Below are positions 1 to 9,275 of a stretch of 64,000 bases of DNA, piece by piece. Each line of letters opens with the position of its first letter. Position 1 is the first letter of the stretch. Under the pieces are notes generated by a model, which was given only the letters and a program-made list of their open reading frames with translations, made no database searches and was not told where the DNA came from. This DNA is from Methylotuvimicrobium sp. KM2. GTDB taxonomy: Bacteria; Pseudomonadota; Gammaproteobacteria; Methylococcales; Methylomonadaceae. A program made the translations under genes and the position numbers. The DNA is taken from contig NZ_CP150634.1 in the NCBI RefSeq assembly GCF_038051925.1, forward strand, positions 3,294,300 through 3,358,299, in the 5' to 3' direction.

Positions 1-2
1 TA

Positions 3-608
3 TATTACCTGAGCGCCGACATCAACGAGTCCGGCGCCGCCGTCGAAGCTCGTTACCTGGAATTGCTGAAGGCCTTACGCGAATCGGTCGACATACCCAT
101 CGCGATGAAGCTGTCGCCTTATTTCAGCGGCCTGGCGCACTTCGTTAAATCGCTAGAACAAGCAGGCGCCGACGGCGTTGTGCTATTTAACCGTTTTTAT
201 CAACCCGATATCGATTTGGACGATCTGCAAGTCACGTCACAGTTGCAATGGTCGCGTTCGTCCGATGCTCAACTGCCCTTGCGTTGGGTTGCATTGCTCT
301 ACGGAAAGGTCAAGCTCTCGTTGGCAACGACCAGTGGCGTGCGCAGTGCCGATGATGTGCTAAAAATGATTCTGGCCGGAGCCGATGTCAGTCAAATGTG
401 CTCAATATTACTGGAAAAAGGCCCGGCTTATCTGGAGAACATCAATAACGAACTGATCGATTGGCTTGAAGAACACGAATACGACTCCATCCACGAAATC
501 AAAGGCCATTTAAGTAAACAGCGCTGCGCCAACCCTAATATATTCGAGCGTTCCAATTACATTCATTTACTGGACGGCTATACTCCGGCGCAAGGCGTTC
601 GTGGCTGA
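3..608 (+). CDS. Dihydroorotate dehydrogenase-like protein, 3' part
   Basis: The reading frame is already open at base 3 and stops at 608, so the first part of the gene lies before the window; about 201 residues are visible. The visible part looks like the second half of an FMN-binding TIM barrel of the dihydroorotate/dihydropyrimidine dehydrogenase family: a strand with MKLSPYF (the catalytic-face lysine region), then AGADGVVLFNRFYQPDID, and a late glycine-rich strand LATTSGVRSADDVLKMILAGADV that matches the phosphate-binding end of the barrel. Family members of this free-standing type are oxidoreductases of uncertain substrate, so a role in pyrimidine synthesis is not assured. The next gene starts 39 bases downstream with its own ribosome binding site. 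Confidence 0.75.
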   Translation, partial: YYLSADINESGAAVEARYLELLKALRESVDIPIAMKLSPYFSGLAHFVKSLEQAGADGVVLFNRFYQPDIDLDDLQVTSQLQWSRSSDAQLPLRWVALLYGKVKLSLATTSGVRSADDVLKMILAGADVSQMCSILLEKGPAYLENINNELIDWLEEHEYDSIHEIKGHLSKQRCANPNIFERSNYIHLLDGYTPAQGVRG

Positions 609-647
609 TCAACGCCTGCACCCTCGTTTTTTTTTACAGGAGAGCGA

Positions 648-1544
648 ATGGACAATCAGCAAATGGAAACCCTAATCGATACTACATTGTCCGCGCATTC
701 CGCAGACACTGCATCGCTCGAACCTTATCTGGTATTACTTTCCGGCAAACACACAGGCAAGCAATTTAAGCTTTTTCGCCCAAAAAACGTTTTCGGCCGA
801 GGGCATGATGCGGATATTATTATCGCTGACCCCAAAATATCCCGCCGCCACGGCGCTTTTATCGTCAAATCCGGCGTCGTTATGGTAGAGGATTACGGCT
901 CGACCAATGGCACCTATATCGATGAAAGGCGCATCGACAATGAGAAGATTTCCTTACTCTCGCGCATCCGTGCCGGCGGCACTTACATGCGCATCGATTA
1001 TAAAAAACCAAGCGAAGCTCAATCTGAACTAGCTTTATACCAGGCTGCCAATACCGATGTTCTGACCCAAATACCCAACCGCCGGGCTTTTGTGATTCGC
1101 GGACAAGAAGAGCTGTCTTATTGTAAACGCAATCGCACCGGACTAACCGTAGTCATGTGCGATGTCGATCATTTTAAAAAAATCAACGATACATTCGGAC
1201 ATCTCGCCGGCGACCAGGTTTTGAGGGACCTGGCTGAAATGCTGAATAAGGAAATGCGCACCGAAGACACACTTGCGCGATATGGCGGCGAAGAATTCAT
1301 TATGTTGCTGAGGGGTAGCTCGGAAAACCAGGCGCTGATTTTAGCCGAACGCATCCGTGAAAAAGTAGCGCGTAAGGCGTTCGAATATCAGCATCTGAGA
1401 ATACCGGCAACACTCTCGTTCGGCATTTGCAGTCGTCAAAGCGCTTATATCGACTCGCTCGAATCGATGATCCGGGCCGCAGACCGAGCGCTTTATCAGG
1501 CCAAAAAAAACGGCCGCAACCAGGTCGCGATAGATCGAGTTTGA
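648..1544 (+). CDS. FHA-GGDEF diguanylate cyclase
   Basis: This 298-residue protein has an N-terminal forkhead-associated domain (about residues 25-110, with GRGHDADI, SRRHG and GSTNGT, the phosphothreonine-binding loops) followed by a GGDEF domain (about 130-295). The active-site signature is GGEEF in RYGGEEFIMLL, a functional variant, and the upstream DVDHFKKINDTFGH strand carries the metal-binding aspartates, so it should make cyclic di-GMP from two GTP. The FHA domain suggests control by binding a phosphorylated partner. No transmembrane segment is visible, so it is probably cytoplasmic. The ATG is preceded by AGGAG at good spacing. It stands alone; the 286 bases that follow are AT-rich and pyrimidine-rich. 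Confidence 0.9.
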   Translation: MDNQQMETLIDTTLSAHSADTASLEPYLVLLSGKHTGKQFKLFRPKNVFGRGHDADIIIADPKISRRHGAFIVKSGVVMVEDYGSTNGTYIDERRIDNEKISLLSRIRAGGTYMRIDYKKPSEAQSELALYQAANTDVLTQIPNRRAFVIRGQEELSYCKRNRTGLTVVMCDVDHFKKINDTFGHLAGDQVLRDLAEMLNKEMRTEDTLARYGGEEFIMLLRGSSENQALILAERIREKVARKAFEYQHLRIPATLSFGICSRQSAYIDSLESMIRAADRALYQAKKNGRNQVAIDRV

Positions 1545-1830
1545 GAAGAATTATCCTACTTTCTTTATACTCAAAAAATGGTTAACTCTATGAAGAAAAG
1601 CCCATGAAATCAAAAATTTAATTATTCTTGCTCGTCATGGTTATTTCATTAAGATTGAATACTGTTACAGTCTCTTGAGCTTGGAAAACAACGGAACACT
1701 CCTATTTCATCTTGCATCTTTCATCTTTCATCTTTCCCCTTTCCTCTTCCACCTTCTTTAATCCAACCTAAACAGCTAAAATCAATAAATCTTTGTTTTA
1801 TAGTGCCCAACAAGGCCACCGCCGACAGAT
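1545..1830. repeat. Intergenic, pyrimidine-rich low-complexity tract
   Basis: The 286-base gap between the diguanylate cyclase and the antiporter holds no gene. Around 1703-1760 there is an irregular run of CATCTTTC and CCCTTTCC units, the same kind of low-complexity sequence that recurs at 4305-4335 and 4541-4612. Confidence 0.5.
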
Positions 1831-4278
1831 ATGCCGCTTTCCGAGACCTTATTCATCATCCTGCAGCTGTTGATACTGGCCTTACTGCTTTCCGGCTTGT
1901 GTCGCCATTTACCGCTCCCTTATACCATCCTTTTGGTCGTAACTGGGGTATCGATCAATTTATTGGCCACGGTCACGCCTTTCGCTCTGATTCCAAGCGG
2001 TTTTCATCTCAGCGACGAACTGGTTCTATTCATATTTCATCCGGCGCTTATCTTCGTTTCCGCTCTAAGTCTTGATGCACGCACGCTTATCAAGGACTTA
2101 CTTCCTATTTTGGTCATGGCCATACCGGGCATGCTGATCTCTGCGTTGTTGGTCGCGACAGGCCTCAATTCTTTCTTTTATCTCGACTTCATATTGGCTT
2201 TCTTGTTCGGCGCGATAATTTCCGCTACCGATCCTGTTGCGGTTATTGCACTGTTCAAGGAGTTGGGAGTTTCGAAACGCCTTACTGTCCTGGTCGAAGG
2301 CGAATCGTTATTTAATGACGCTACCGCGATCGTACTTTTCAATATCGTACTTGGCGCCGTGATTCACGGCGAGTCGGCGCTGATGGACGCGCCGACGATG
2401 ATTTATTATTTCACTGAACACTTCCTGCTCGGTGCGCTAATAGGCACTCTGATCGGCTTGCTCATCAGCGAACTGATGGTCAGGATGTATCACGGTCAAC
2501 AGAGTTTCGTCGTAGTCGCCTCGATCGTCGCGGCCTATTTGAGCTTCATCGTCGCGGAACATAACTTCCATGCCTCGGGCATCATGTCGGTACTGGCAAC
2601 CGCACTTTGTATCAAAGGTGTCGCGATGCCTCGGCTTTCCGGAGAATCGACCCACCATATCGAAGCCGGTTGGGATTCCATCGCGCTGGTTTTGAATTCG
2701 TTATTATTTTTATTGATCGGCTTGACCGTCGATATCCTTGCATTCGCGATACATTGGCAACAATTGATCTGGGTACTCCTGGCGATATTCGCCGCGCGCA
2801 TGATTAGCGTCTATGGTTTGATACCAATGACTACGAGCCTATTCAGCTTACCGGCAATCAACCTGAATAGCCGCCATATGATGTGGTGGGGTTGCTCAAA
2901 GGGAACCATCGCCATCGCGATGGCGCTTGCGATTCCCGATACTGTCGTCGATAAAGGTCTGCTCTTAGAACTGACGCTCGGCATGGTATTGATCAGCTTA
3001 GTAATGAGCGGCCCGACGCTCAAACCCCTGATGCGCGCACTCAAAATCGATCGCTTGAACAATGACGAATGGCTCGAATTACAAGAAGGCATGGAGCAAA
3101 TAACCACATCGGTCAACGACTGCCTACACTCGTTTTCGAGGCTGCATTTGCTCGAGAGCGATATGCAAGATTCGGTGTTGCAATCGCTTAACAGAAAAAT
3201 CGCACCGACGCATGCGACGTTGACGGAAGCCCAGCAACTTAGACAAATTCATTTACATGCACTCAATGTCGAAGAAAGGGAATTGCAACGACTCCATGAA
3301 ATCGGCTTGGTCAATTATTATACTTATCTAAATTTCAAGGATATTCTCCGCAAAGACAAAGCCAAAAGCATTGACGAGATGATTCGTTTCAATAGAAACC
3401 AGGATAACGCAAACCCTTTCTTGCGTTTTGAAATGTCGATAATCAAATTTTTAAGCGAATACGAATGGACGCTCAACTGGTTGATTCGCTATCAAAAAAT
3501 TCGTTTTGCCAACTTAATACGCCATGATCTGGCCGGGGTTTTGATGGCTCACGAAGCGCTGTTGGCGCTGAAGCAAGTAGAGCCCCATTTTCATAGCGAC
3601 AAGCTCAATATCACCAGAAAAATTTATCGGCAACGTTTGGAAAGAAGGCAAGGGCGGCTCAAAAAACTGGGCAATGAATTCCACGACTTTTATTATCAAT
3701 TCGAATACCGCCTATTTCAAGAAGTCGCGCTCCGTTACTCGTTGAAGCTGATTACGGAGGACTTTGAGCATGGCAAATTGTCCGAAAAGATTTATCGGCG
3801 CCTGGAAAAACGTCTGGATGAAGCTTTGAAACAATTACCGGACCTAGCGCCGGAGTTGAGCCTTGCCAAACGCGACGATTGGCTGGATAACGTACCGATT
3901 TTTAGCGGCTTGCCTCGCAACGTACTAAAAAAACTCGCGAAAAACGCACATTATGTCAGCTTTCTTCCAAACGATACGATTTTTAACGAAAACGATCGGG
4001 GCGATTCGATCTATATCTTGGTTAACGGCGTAGTCAACGTTTTTCAAAATACCGGCCCCAATCAGCGCGTACATATCGCCGAACTGCGCAAAGGCAGTTT
4101 CATCGGCCGGCACGCCCTTTACGATCGTGCCGTAAGAACCGCGACGGTCAGGGCCAAAACATACGTCACGCTACTCCGGCTCACGACTCAAGACATCAAG
4201 AGCTTATCCAAAGCCCTGCCGGAACTTAATCAACGCCTACAAGAAACCGATATCAACCGTTACCCGAACAACACTTAA
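1831..4278 (+). CDS. CPA1-type Na+/H+ antiporter with C-terminal cyclic-nucleotide-binding domain
   Basis: An 815-residue inner-membrane protein. Residues 1-400 are about twelve hydrophobic segments of the cation:proton antiporter-1 fold; the ATDPVAVIALFKELGV and EGESLFNDATAIVLF motifs hold the conserved aspartates for ion binding. Residues 400-690 form a long charged helical region, and about 690-800 match a cyclic-nucleotide-binding domain (IFSGLPRNVLKKLAK, GDSIYILVNGVVNVF, KGSFIGRHALYDR). Transport is expected to exchange Na+ or K+ for protons, with the tail as a regulatory sensor. This arrangement resembles plant SOS1 and long bacterial NhaP-type proteins. The chosen ATG fits the first hydrophobic helix. 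Confidence 0.88.
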   Translation: MPLSETLFIILQLLILALLLSGLCRHLPLPYTILLVVTGVSINLLATVTPFALIPSGFHLSDELVLFIFHPALIFVSALSLDARTLIKDLLPILVMAIPGMLISALLVATGLNSFFYLDFILAFLFGAIISATDPVAVIALFKELGVSKRLTVLVEGESLFNDATAIVLFNIVLGAVIHGESALMDAPTMIYYFTEHFLLGALIGTLIGLLISELMVRMYHGQQSFVVVASIVAAYLSFIVAEHNFHASGIMSVLATALCIKGVAMPRLSGESTHHIEAGWDSIALVLNSLLFLLIGLTVDILAFAIHWQQLIWVLLAIFAARMISVYGLIPMTTSLFSLPAINLNSRHMMWWGCSKGTIAIAMALAIPDTVVDKGLLLELTLGMVLISLVMSGPTLKPLMRALKIDRLNNDEWLELQEGMEQITTSVNDCLHSFSRLHLLESDMQDSVLQSLNRKIAPTHATLTEAQQLRQIHLHALNVEERELQRLHEIGLVNYYTYLNFKDILRKDKAKSIDEMIRFNRNQDNANPFLRFEMSIIKFLSEYEWTLNWLIRYQKIRFANLIRHDLAGVLMAHEALLALKQVEPHFHSDKLNITRKIYRQRLERRQGRLKKLGNEFHDFYYQFEYRLFQEVALRYSLKLITEDFEHGKLSEKIYRRLEKRLDEALKQLPDLAPELSLAKRDDWLDNVPIFSGLPRNVLKKLAKNAHYVSFLPNDTIFNENDRGDSIYILVNGVVNVFQNTGPNQRVHIAELRKGSFIGRHALYDRAVRTATVRAKTYVTLLRLTTQDIKSLSKALPELNQRLQETDINRYPNNT

Positions 4279-4447
4279 CCCAAACGAAACCGCTAGCCTT
4301 CATTCCTTTCTTTCATCTTTTATCTTTCATCTTTCCGCTTAAATATGCATTCCCACGCTGGAGCGGTGGGAACGAGAAATCTTGCCCCATGTGGCTTCGA
4401 TTCCGTTTATTGTCACTCAAGCTTACCGACTCTCCCTCACCTAGCAT

Positions 4448-4529
4448 GTAGCCCCTATGCAGCGAAGCGGAATACGGGAACGGCATGGCTTCGAACTTCC
4501 CGGATTGCGCTACGCTCCATCCGGGCTAC
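4448..4529. repeat. REP-like palindromic element, copy 1
   Basis: An 82-base imperfect palindrome running from GTAGCCC to GGGCTAC, with the arms TGCAGCGAAGCGGAATACGG and CCGGATTGCGCTACGCTCCA. A second copy of the same length lies at 37663-37744. This is the widespread bacterial repeat around GTAGCCCGGATGGAGCG; no function is assigned. Confidence 0.85.
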
Positions 4530-4540
4530 GCTGCCCCTTT

Positions 4541-4612
4541 CATCTTTCCCCTTTCCCCTTTCCCCTTTCCCCTTTCCCCTTTCCCCTTTCCCCTTTCATC
4601 TTTCCCCTTTTT
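4541..4612. repeat. Tandem 7-base repeat (TTTCCCC)n
   Basis: About eight copies of TTTCCCC run with minor interruptions (CATCTTTC units at both ends). The tract runs into the last codons and stop of the leftward GTPase gene, whose C-terminal KKIKKGER is encoded by its edge. Confidence 0.85.
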
Positions 4613-6095
4613 TTATCTTCTTAACGCGCTCAACAGCAATCCGTCCCGCATTAGCCAATTGCTTGCGCAACATACCCCATTTCTCCTTATCCTTGGCTGC
4701 TATCAGGCATCGTAAATACTGAGCACGCAGGCTCTCCGGTAATTTCTCGGCAATGCCCGTCCAAACCGCTTCAATGTTGTACACGGAACGCTCTTTTAAA
4801 CAAACCGGAAGACAATCTTCGAGTGGAACCGTTAATGTCTCGCTAATATATGCCAATGCCTCGCGAATCGATTGCTCCTTGGCATTTTGCGGATGACTTA
4901 CGTCATAAGGCGGTTGCCACTCGCGTAGCGGACGCAGCTGATCGATGTGCGAAACAATCAGCAATATCGGCGGCTGCCTTCGCTCTAGGCGGTCGTCGAA
5001 CCAAGTTCGCATCGCACTCAAAAATTCGGCATCGGCTTCGTGCCCTGCCTGGGTTGCCGAACATACCAATACAATCAAATCGAATTCGCCGAAAGCCTGC
5101 TCGGGATTTTCCTCGAACCAGCGCTCTTGGTCACCATAGCCTGGGCTGTCGACGATAACGACATCGCCGGTACCTTCATGCTGCAAACGGTAAACGGTCA
5201 ACGCGCCGGTCAACGGCAAAACATCGGTCGGCGCCCTTAATTCGCCGAATAAGGCATTGACCAGACTCGATTTACCGGTTTTGAGCTGGCCGGCAACCAA
5301 AATTCGTAGCGGCCGCTTCGTCATTTCCATCGACTCAAGCGTGGGTTCCGATTCGGCAAAATCGATCTGCGGCGGAATCGCTTGCCCGCTATACATCGCG
5401 ATCGCGTAATAACCGATTTTTTTAATCAATGTTTGCAGCAACCAGCGCTCGATCATGCCTTTCGGGTATGCCGAAGCCTTACCGGCAAAAAATTGACCCA
5501 ATTCGCGCGGAATTGAAGCAATCGGACTCAATAACAATTTACCGACGCGATAGGCTATGTGTCCGCTTGCCAAACGATCCTTCCAGCGCCAAAGTTCCAG
5601 ACCGTTACCGACCGTCAATAAATGACTGAACGGTACTTTTTCGTCGAGCATTTGCCGCATGTCCCGGCACACCTGCTCGGCAATGTAGAGAATGTTTCGC
5701 AATGGCACATCGAGTTCGGCCCGCTCGTGTTTCGGCGAATAATGACGCGCCACCTCGACCGTGACGCGTTTGGCCAGTTCCAGTATGCGCAAACTATCGG
5801 TCAACGGATACTCTTTCGGATCGATTTGTTCGGCCATTTTATCGAGCTTGGCCCAAATCTCGGTCGCGGCCGGCGGCCAAGCATCATCGGGTTTTACGAC
5901 AGGCAATGCCAATAGCCCCTGACGTTTGCGCAAACCTCGAATCATCAGCCACGCCAACGCATACACAACACAAAACCCGGCAACCGCTTCAGTCAAATAA
6001 ATGCTTTGCCAAAGCCAATAAATACCTGCGGCAACGAGCGCCAACCATGGCAGAACCAACAGAAAAGCCGATATTGACAGCAACGCTTTACGCAT
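4596..6095 (-). CDS. Membrane-anchored dynamin/Era-like GTPase
   Basis: A 499-residue protein with two hydrophobic segments near the N-terminus (about residues 5-55) and a GTPase domain from about 265: Walker A in VAGQLKTGKSSLVNALFG, the G3 motif DSPGYG, and the G4-like SHIDQL. The middle region (about 70-250) is helical with no recognised domain. It starts two bases after the stop of the neighbouring GTPase gene and was surely co-transcribed with it. Such paired GTPases occur with DUF697 proteins in stress-related operons; the substrate or partner is unknown. It likely sits on the inner membrane facing the cytoplasm. The gene ends in a pyrimidine repeat tract, so its last residues may vary between strains. 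Confidence 0.75.
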   Translation of the reverse strand: MRKALLSISAFLLVLPWLALVAAGIYWLWQSIYLTEAVAGFCVVYALAWLMIRGLRKRQGLLALPVVKPDDAWPPAATEIWAKLDKMAEQIDPKEYPLTDSLRILELAKRVTVEVARHYSPKHERAELDVPLRNILYIAEQVCRDMRQMLDEKVPFSHLLTVGNGLELWRWKDRLASGHIAYRVGKLLLSPIASIPRELGQFFAGKASAYPKGMIERWLLQTLIKKIGYYAIAMYSGQAIPPQIDFAESEPTLESMEMTKRPLRILVAGQLKTGKSSLVNALFGELRAPTDVLPLTGALTVYRLQHEGTGDVVIVDSPGYGDQERWFEENPEQAFGEFDLIVLVCSATQAGHEADAEFLSAMRTWFDDRLERRQPPILLIVSHIDQLRPLREWQPPYDVSHPQNAKEQSIREALAYISETLTVPLEDCLPVCLKERSVYNIEAVWTGIAEKLPESLRAQYLRCLIAAKDKEKWGMLRKQLANAGRIAVERVKKIKKGER

Positions 6096-6097
6096 GA

Positions 6098-7315
6098 TTA
6101 ACCTTCACGTTTCATTGTTTCGCGCAACATTTCACGGCCGCGCGCGAATTCGGTCTTGAATACTTCGCGTAAGGATTCCGGAGTCAGCGCTTTGCCCCGT
6201 TTGGTTTGCGCGAAATAAAAACACAACGTCTGACCGAGGGCATAGGTCACCGCTGCGGTATAAAGACCCGAAACGCCTAGCGCGACGGTTTGCCCATAAA
6301 CGGGAATCAATTTCAAAAGCTCGCGTCCGCCCATACCGGCCATGACGCCAATGCCGATTGCACTGCCGATTTCGCTGAGACTTTGCTTACTCAGCTCCAG
6401 CCCATAAACATTGGCGATACTATGAAACAATTTCGCCTGAATCGCGATCACGGTCGCAATACTCGCGGCCGGCACCGGAATGGCGGCGGCGATACCGGCC
6501 GATAACGAGTAACTGATAATATGCGGATGCGCCGCACGCCTGTATACATCGCTAATCATACCAATTTGTTGATGCTGTTCGAGCATGTCGCGCAAACCGA
6601 GCGGCAACGCTTCTTCTAACGCTTGCCATAAAGCTTCTGCACCATAATCAACAGGCTCGAAACCGTCTTCCGGCAAGGTAAAATCTATCGGAATGAACAC
6701 GGCATCGATACCGGCAAACGTGTCGCGTTGCTTTAATAACGAAGTGCGCAAATCGGGCGGTATCGAACCGGCAATTTTGCCGTCGCTAAACGGGTAAGGG
6801 TGAATATGCGGCATCGCGGGATTCGGGTAACCTTCATGGAGCGAAGTTTGCGCCACTATGATAGGCCAGCGAGGATGCGCCAGATGAATTTGTTTGACCG
6901 CGCTGACAACGCTTTGCTGTTGGTGATCCATTACCTTGACCACGACGATCAGTAAATGAGCCTGACTTGCGCTCCAATGCATATCCTCGGTAGGATCGTA
7001 ACCGACCTCCGACAAACCGCGCGTATCGAGGAATCGAACAAACGCCGTTTCCGGATCGGGAAAATCATAAAGCATGGCCGTGCGCGTACAAGGCCGAAAG
7101 CCGTTACCGATTTCGGCAGAAGTCGAGCCGGTCAGCACTCGAATTATCGAGCTTTTGCCGCTTTGCGTCTTGCCTAGCAACCAAATCACCGGCGGCGGCA
7201 AACACTGCCGAATCTCTTGAAGCTTTTCTTGCAGCAAGGCATCGGGAATCTGCGGGTCGAAGATTTGTTCGATCCAGTTTTTCCAATTGGCAAAAGGATT
7301 AGACAATCCAGGCAT
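6098..7315 (-). CDS. GTPase with C-terminal DUF697 membrane domain
   Basis: About 405 residues. The N-terminal half is a P-loop GTPase: Walker A LLGKTQSGKSSIIRVLTG, G3 DTRGL, and an AQTSLHEG strand where the G4 motif is expected. The C-terminal part (about 265-390) has the Ala/Gly-rich hydrophobic helices of DUF697 (SLSAGIAAAIPVPAASIATV and GIGVMAGMGGREL). I chose the ATG at 7315 rather than the GTG one codon earlier because GAGG lies five bases before the ATG and would be too close to the GTG. It is the first gene of a two-gene leftward operon. It may help place the GTPase on the membrane; its biological role is unknown. Confidence 0.75.
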   Translation of the reverse strand: MPGLSNPFANWKNWIEQIFDPQIPDALLQEKLQEIRQCLPPPVIWLLGKTQSGKSSIIRVLTGSTSAEIGNGFRPCTRTAMLYDFPDPETAFVRFLDTRGLSEVGYDPTEDMHWSASQAHLLIVVVKVMDHQQQSVVSAVKQIHLAHPRWPIIVAQTSLHEGYPNPAMPHIHPYPFSDGKIAGSIPPDLRTSLLKQRDTFAGIDAVFIPIDFTLPEDGFEPVDYGAEALWQALEEALPLGLRDMLEQHQQIGMISDVYRRAAHPHIISYSLSAGIAAAIPVPAASIATVIAIQAKLFHSIANVYGLELSKQSLSEIGSAIGIGVMAGMGGRELLKLIPVYGQTVALGVSGLYTAAVTYALGQTLCFYFAQTKRGKALTPESLREVFKTEFARGREMLRETMKREG

Positions 7316-7396
7316 CACAACCTCGTCATCGGTGGCGGTCCGCCTAGATTAGTGAATTTTTTCAAGCGCGCCAAGACTTTTCACGAAAGCTAAATA

Positions 7397-7510
7397 CGCC
7401 CAGGCTTGACGGCGGCCTTTCCTGCCGCTTATGCTCGCCAATCGAGCAAGGGAACCTATCTAACCGATACTTTTCACACTTCAAATTTCGATGGACGGAT
7501 GTATACCCAT
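7397..7510. repeat. Fragments of dispersed palindromic repeats left of the insertion sequence
   Basis: From CCCAGGCTTGACGGCGGCC to CGAGCAAGGGAACC this matches the hairpin family best seen at 29695-29801. It is followed by CACTTCAAATTTCG and TATACCCAT, which match the ends of the TATACC repeat family. The insertion sequence begins right after the TATACCCAT end. Confidence 0.6.
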
Positions 7511-8114
7511 ATATGGACTCCTCGTTTATTGCAAGCCAAGTTTTCAAAAAATGATGTCAAAACAGAGATCAAGATTGCTGCCATATATTCGGTCTCTCAA
7601 CAGAGGCTTTATTGCCTCAGGACTCCTGATGAATCTATCCGCGCGCTTATTCCTCAACCATCGTAACGGTTTCTTAAGAACCTATGGGTATAACGGGTTG
7701 TAAAAGCACCGGTCTGACCTGTTGTTGTCATCACTGATTGTCTACTTGCCTCCGCAATCTTGTGTACTCGGTTAAATCAATCTCACTCATCAGGGTTATC
7801 CACGCTTTGTCCATATATGGACTCCTCGTTTATTGCAAGCCAAGTTTTCAAAAAATGATGTCAAAACAGAGATCAAGATTGCTGCCATATATTCGGTCTC
7901 TCAACAGAGGCTTTATTGCCTCAGGACTCCTGATGAATCTATCCGCGCGCTTATTCCTCAACCATCGTAACGGTTTCTTAAGAACCTATGGGTATAACGG
8001 GTTGTAAAAGCACCGGTCTGACCTGTTGTTGTCATCACTGATTGTCTACTTGCCTCCGCAATCTTGTGTACTCGGTTAAATCAATCTCACTCATCAGGGT
8101 TATCCACGCTTTGT
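7507..8114. repeat. 304-base tandem direct duplication at the insertion-sequence end
   Basis: The segment 7507-7810 is repeated at once at 7811-8114 with no difference that I could see. The unit contains one IS end (ATATGGACTCCTC) and most of the non-coding stretch downstream of the transposase gene, so the element has two possible left ends, 304 bases apart. Confidence 0.9.
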
Positions 8115-9275
8115 CCACGGGCTCCGAGCTCTCTTCTCTAGCTGGGAGCCGGTGGGCAAAGGGTGGATAACCCGGCCCAATGCCCGCGTTAGGCAGGCGC
8201 CCCTTGATAAGCTTCATTTTTCGTGGTCATTGCCCACAAGATGCGGGCGTTTTTGTTGGCCAGGGCAACCGCGGCCTTGTTAAAGCCGCGTCGCTCGACC
8301 AGCGACTGCAGCCACTGGCTGAGTTGATCTGTTTTGCCAGCACAGTTTTTGACCACCGCGCGTGCACCATGAATTAAGTTGGTTCGGATATAACGATTAC
8401 CCCGTTTACTGATCCCCAGATAGCGGGGTTTATCGCCGCTGCTATGCTGCCCGGGAACCAGGCCCAGACTCGCCGCATAATCTCGGCTACTGGTATAGCC
8501 TTTGCCGTCCCCGATATCAGATGCCACAATCGTGGCGGTGATCGGACCCACCCCGGGAACATCCAGCATACGTCGGCTTAATGCATCGGCTTGACTGAGC
8601 CTGCCAAGCCGTTTGTCTTGCTCCTTAATCGCCTTATCCAATTCTCTTAACCGTTCGGCTTGCTCCGCAATCAGCTCTCGACACAGCGCTGTTAGTCCGT
8701 TCTCGGCATCTTCTAAAATATCAGGCAATTGTTTTCTGACTTGATCGACCCCTTTGTGAATGGCAATGCCGCGCTCCAGCAAGGCTCCACGAATCTGATT
8801 CACTACAGCAGTTCGTCGTTTGACCAGATCCTGGCGTAGATTATGAAGCAGTTGCATATCTTGCTGTACCTCGGTTTTGATCGACACCACCCGCTTATTG
8901 GGCCGGCCGACCGCATCAAAAATCGCTTGGGCATCGTTAAAATCATTCTTGTTGCCGACCAAGAAGCTCTTGACAAACTTCGCGTTCAATAACATCACTT
9001 CATGGCCCAGTTTAGTTAATTCTCTAGCCCAATAATGGCTACTGCCGCACGCCTCGATACCAATCGTGCTGACCGGATAATTGGCGAAGAAGGTCAAGAC
9101 TTGCGCCCGTTTGAGTTTTTTCTTGATGACTTTATTATCCGCATTCAACGTATACAGATGAAAAATGTTCTTTGCGATATCTAAACCAATTACGCTAGTA
9201 TTCATCTCGGACTCCTCTTGTTTTGTTTTTTACTAAGGTGCTATTTGACACCAACAGAGTGAGAGGAGTCCATAT
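7511..9275 (-). mobile_element. IS110-family (IS1111-like) insertion sequence
   Basis: The element is bounded by a perfect 13-base inverted repeat: ATATGGACTCCTC at 7511-7523 (and again at 7815-7827) and its complement at 9263-9275. It carries one transposase gene read leftward. Inverted ends and a long non-coding stretch downstream of the transposase are typical of the IS1111 subgroup, in which that stretch encodes the guide (bridge or seek) RNA. It has landed inside a dispersed repeat: TATACCCAT lies to its left, and ATCGGAGATCAAAATTCGG to its right. Confidence 0.85.
8189..9205 (-). CDS. IS110-family DEDD transposase
   Basis: A 338-residue recombinase of the IS110/IS1111 family. The N-terminal RuvC-like DEDD domain begins MNTSVIGLDIAKNIFHLY (first aspartate), followed by IGIEACGSSHYWAREL (glutamate) and KNDFNDAQAIFDAV (paired aspartates). 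The C-terminal Tnp domain holds DVPGVGPITATIVASDIG and SRDYAASLGLVPGQHSSG, with the serine region of the second active site. Length and domains appear complete, so it could be active. It acts on DNA with an element-encoded guide RNA, according to what is known of the family. The start is followed upstream by AGGAG in a suitable position (CAAGAGGAGTCCGAGATG). Confidence 0.93.
   Translation of the reverse strand: MNTSVIGLDIAKNIFHLYTLNADNKVIKKKLKRAQVLTFFANYPVSTIGIEACGSSHYWARELTKLGHEVMLLNAKFVKSFLVGNKNDFNDAQAIFDAVGRPNKRVVSIKTEVQQDMQLLHNLRQDLVKRRTAVVNQIRGALLERGIAIHKGVDQVRKQLPDILEDAENGLTALCRELIAEQAERLRELDKAIKEQDKRLGRLSQADALSRRMLDVPGVGPITATIVASDIGDGKGYTSSRDYAASLGLVPGQHSSGDKPRYLGISKRGNRYIRTNLIHGARAVVKNCAGKTDQLSQWLQSLVERRGFNKAAVALANKNARILWAMTTKNEAYQGAPA

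Noticed and set aside
4485..4722. Open frames rich in Ser-Pro-Phe across the TTTCCCC tract
   Set aside because: They are translations of a tandem repeat and the antisense of the GTPase end.
8180..8377. Small plus-strand frames near the transposase end
   Set aside because: They are antisense to the transposase and are shadow frames.
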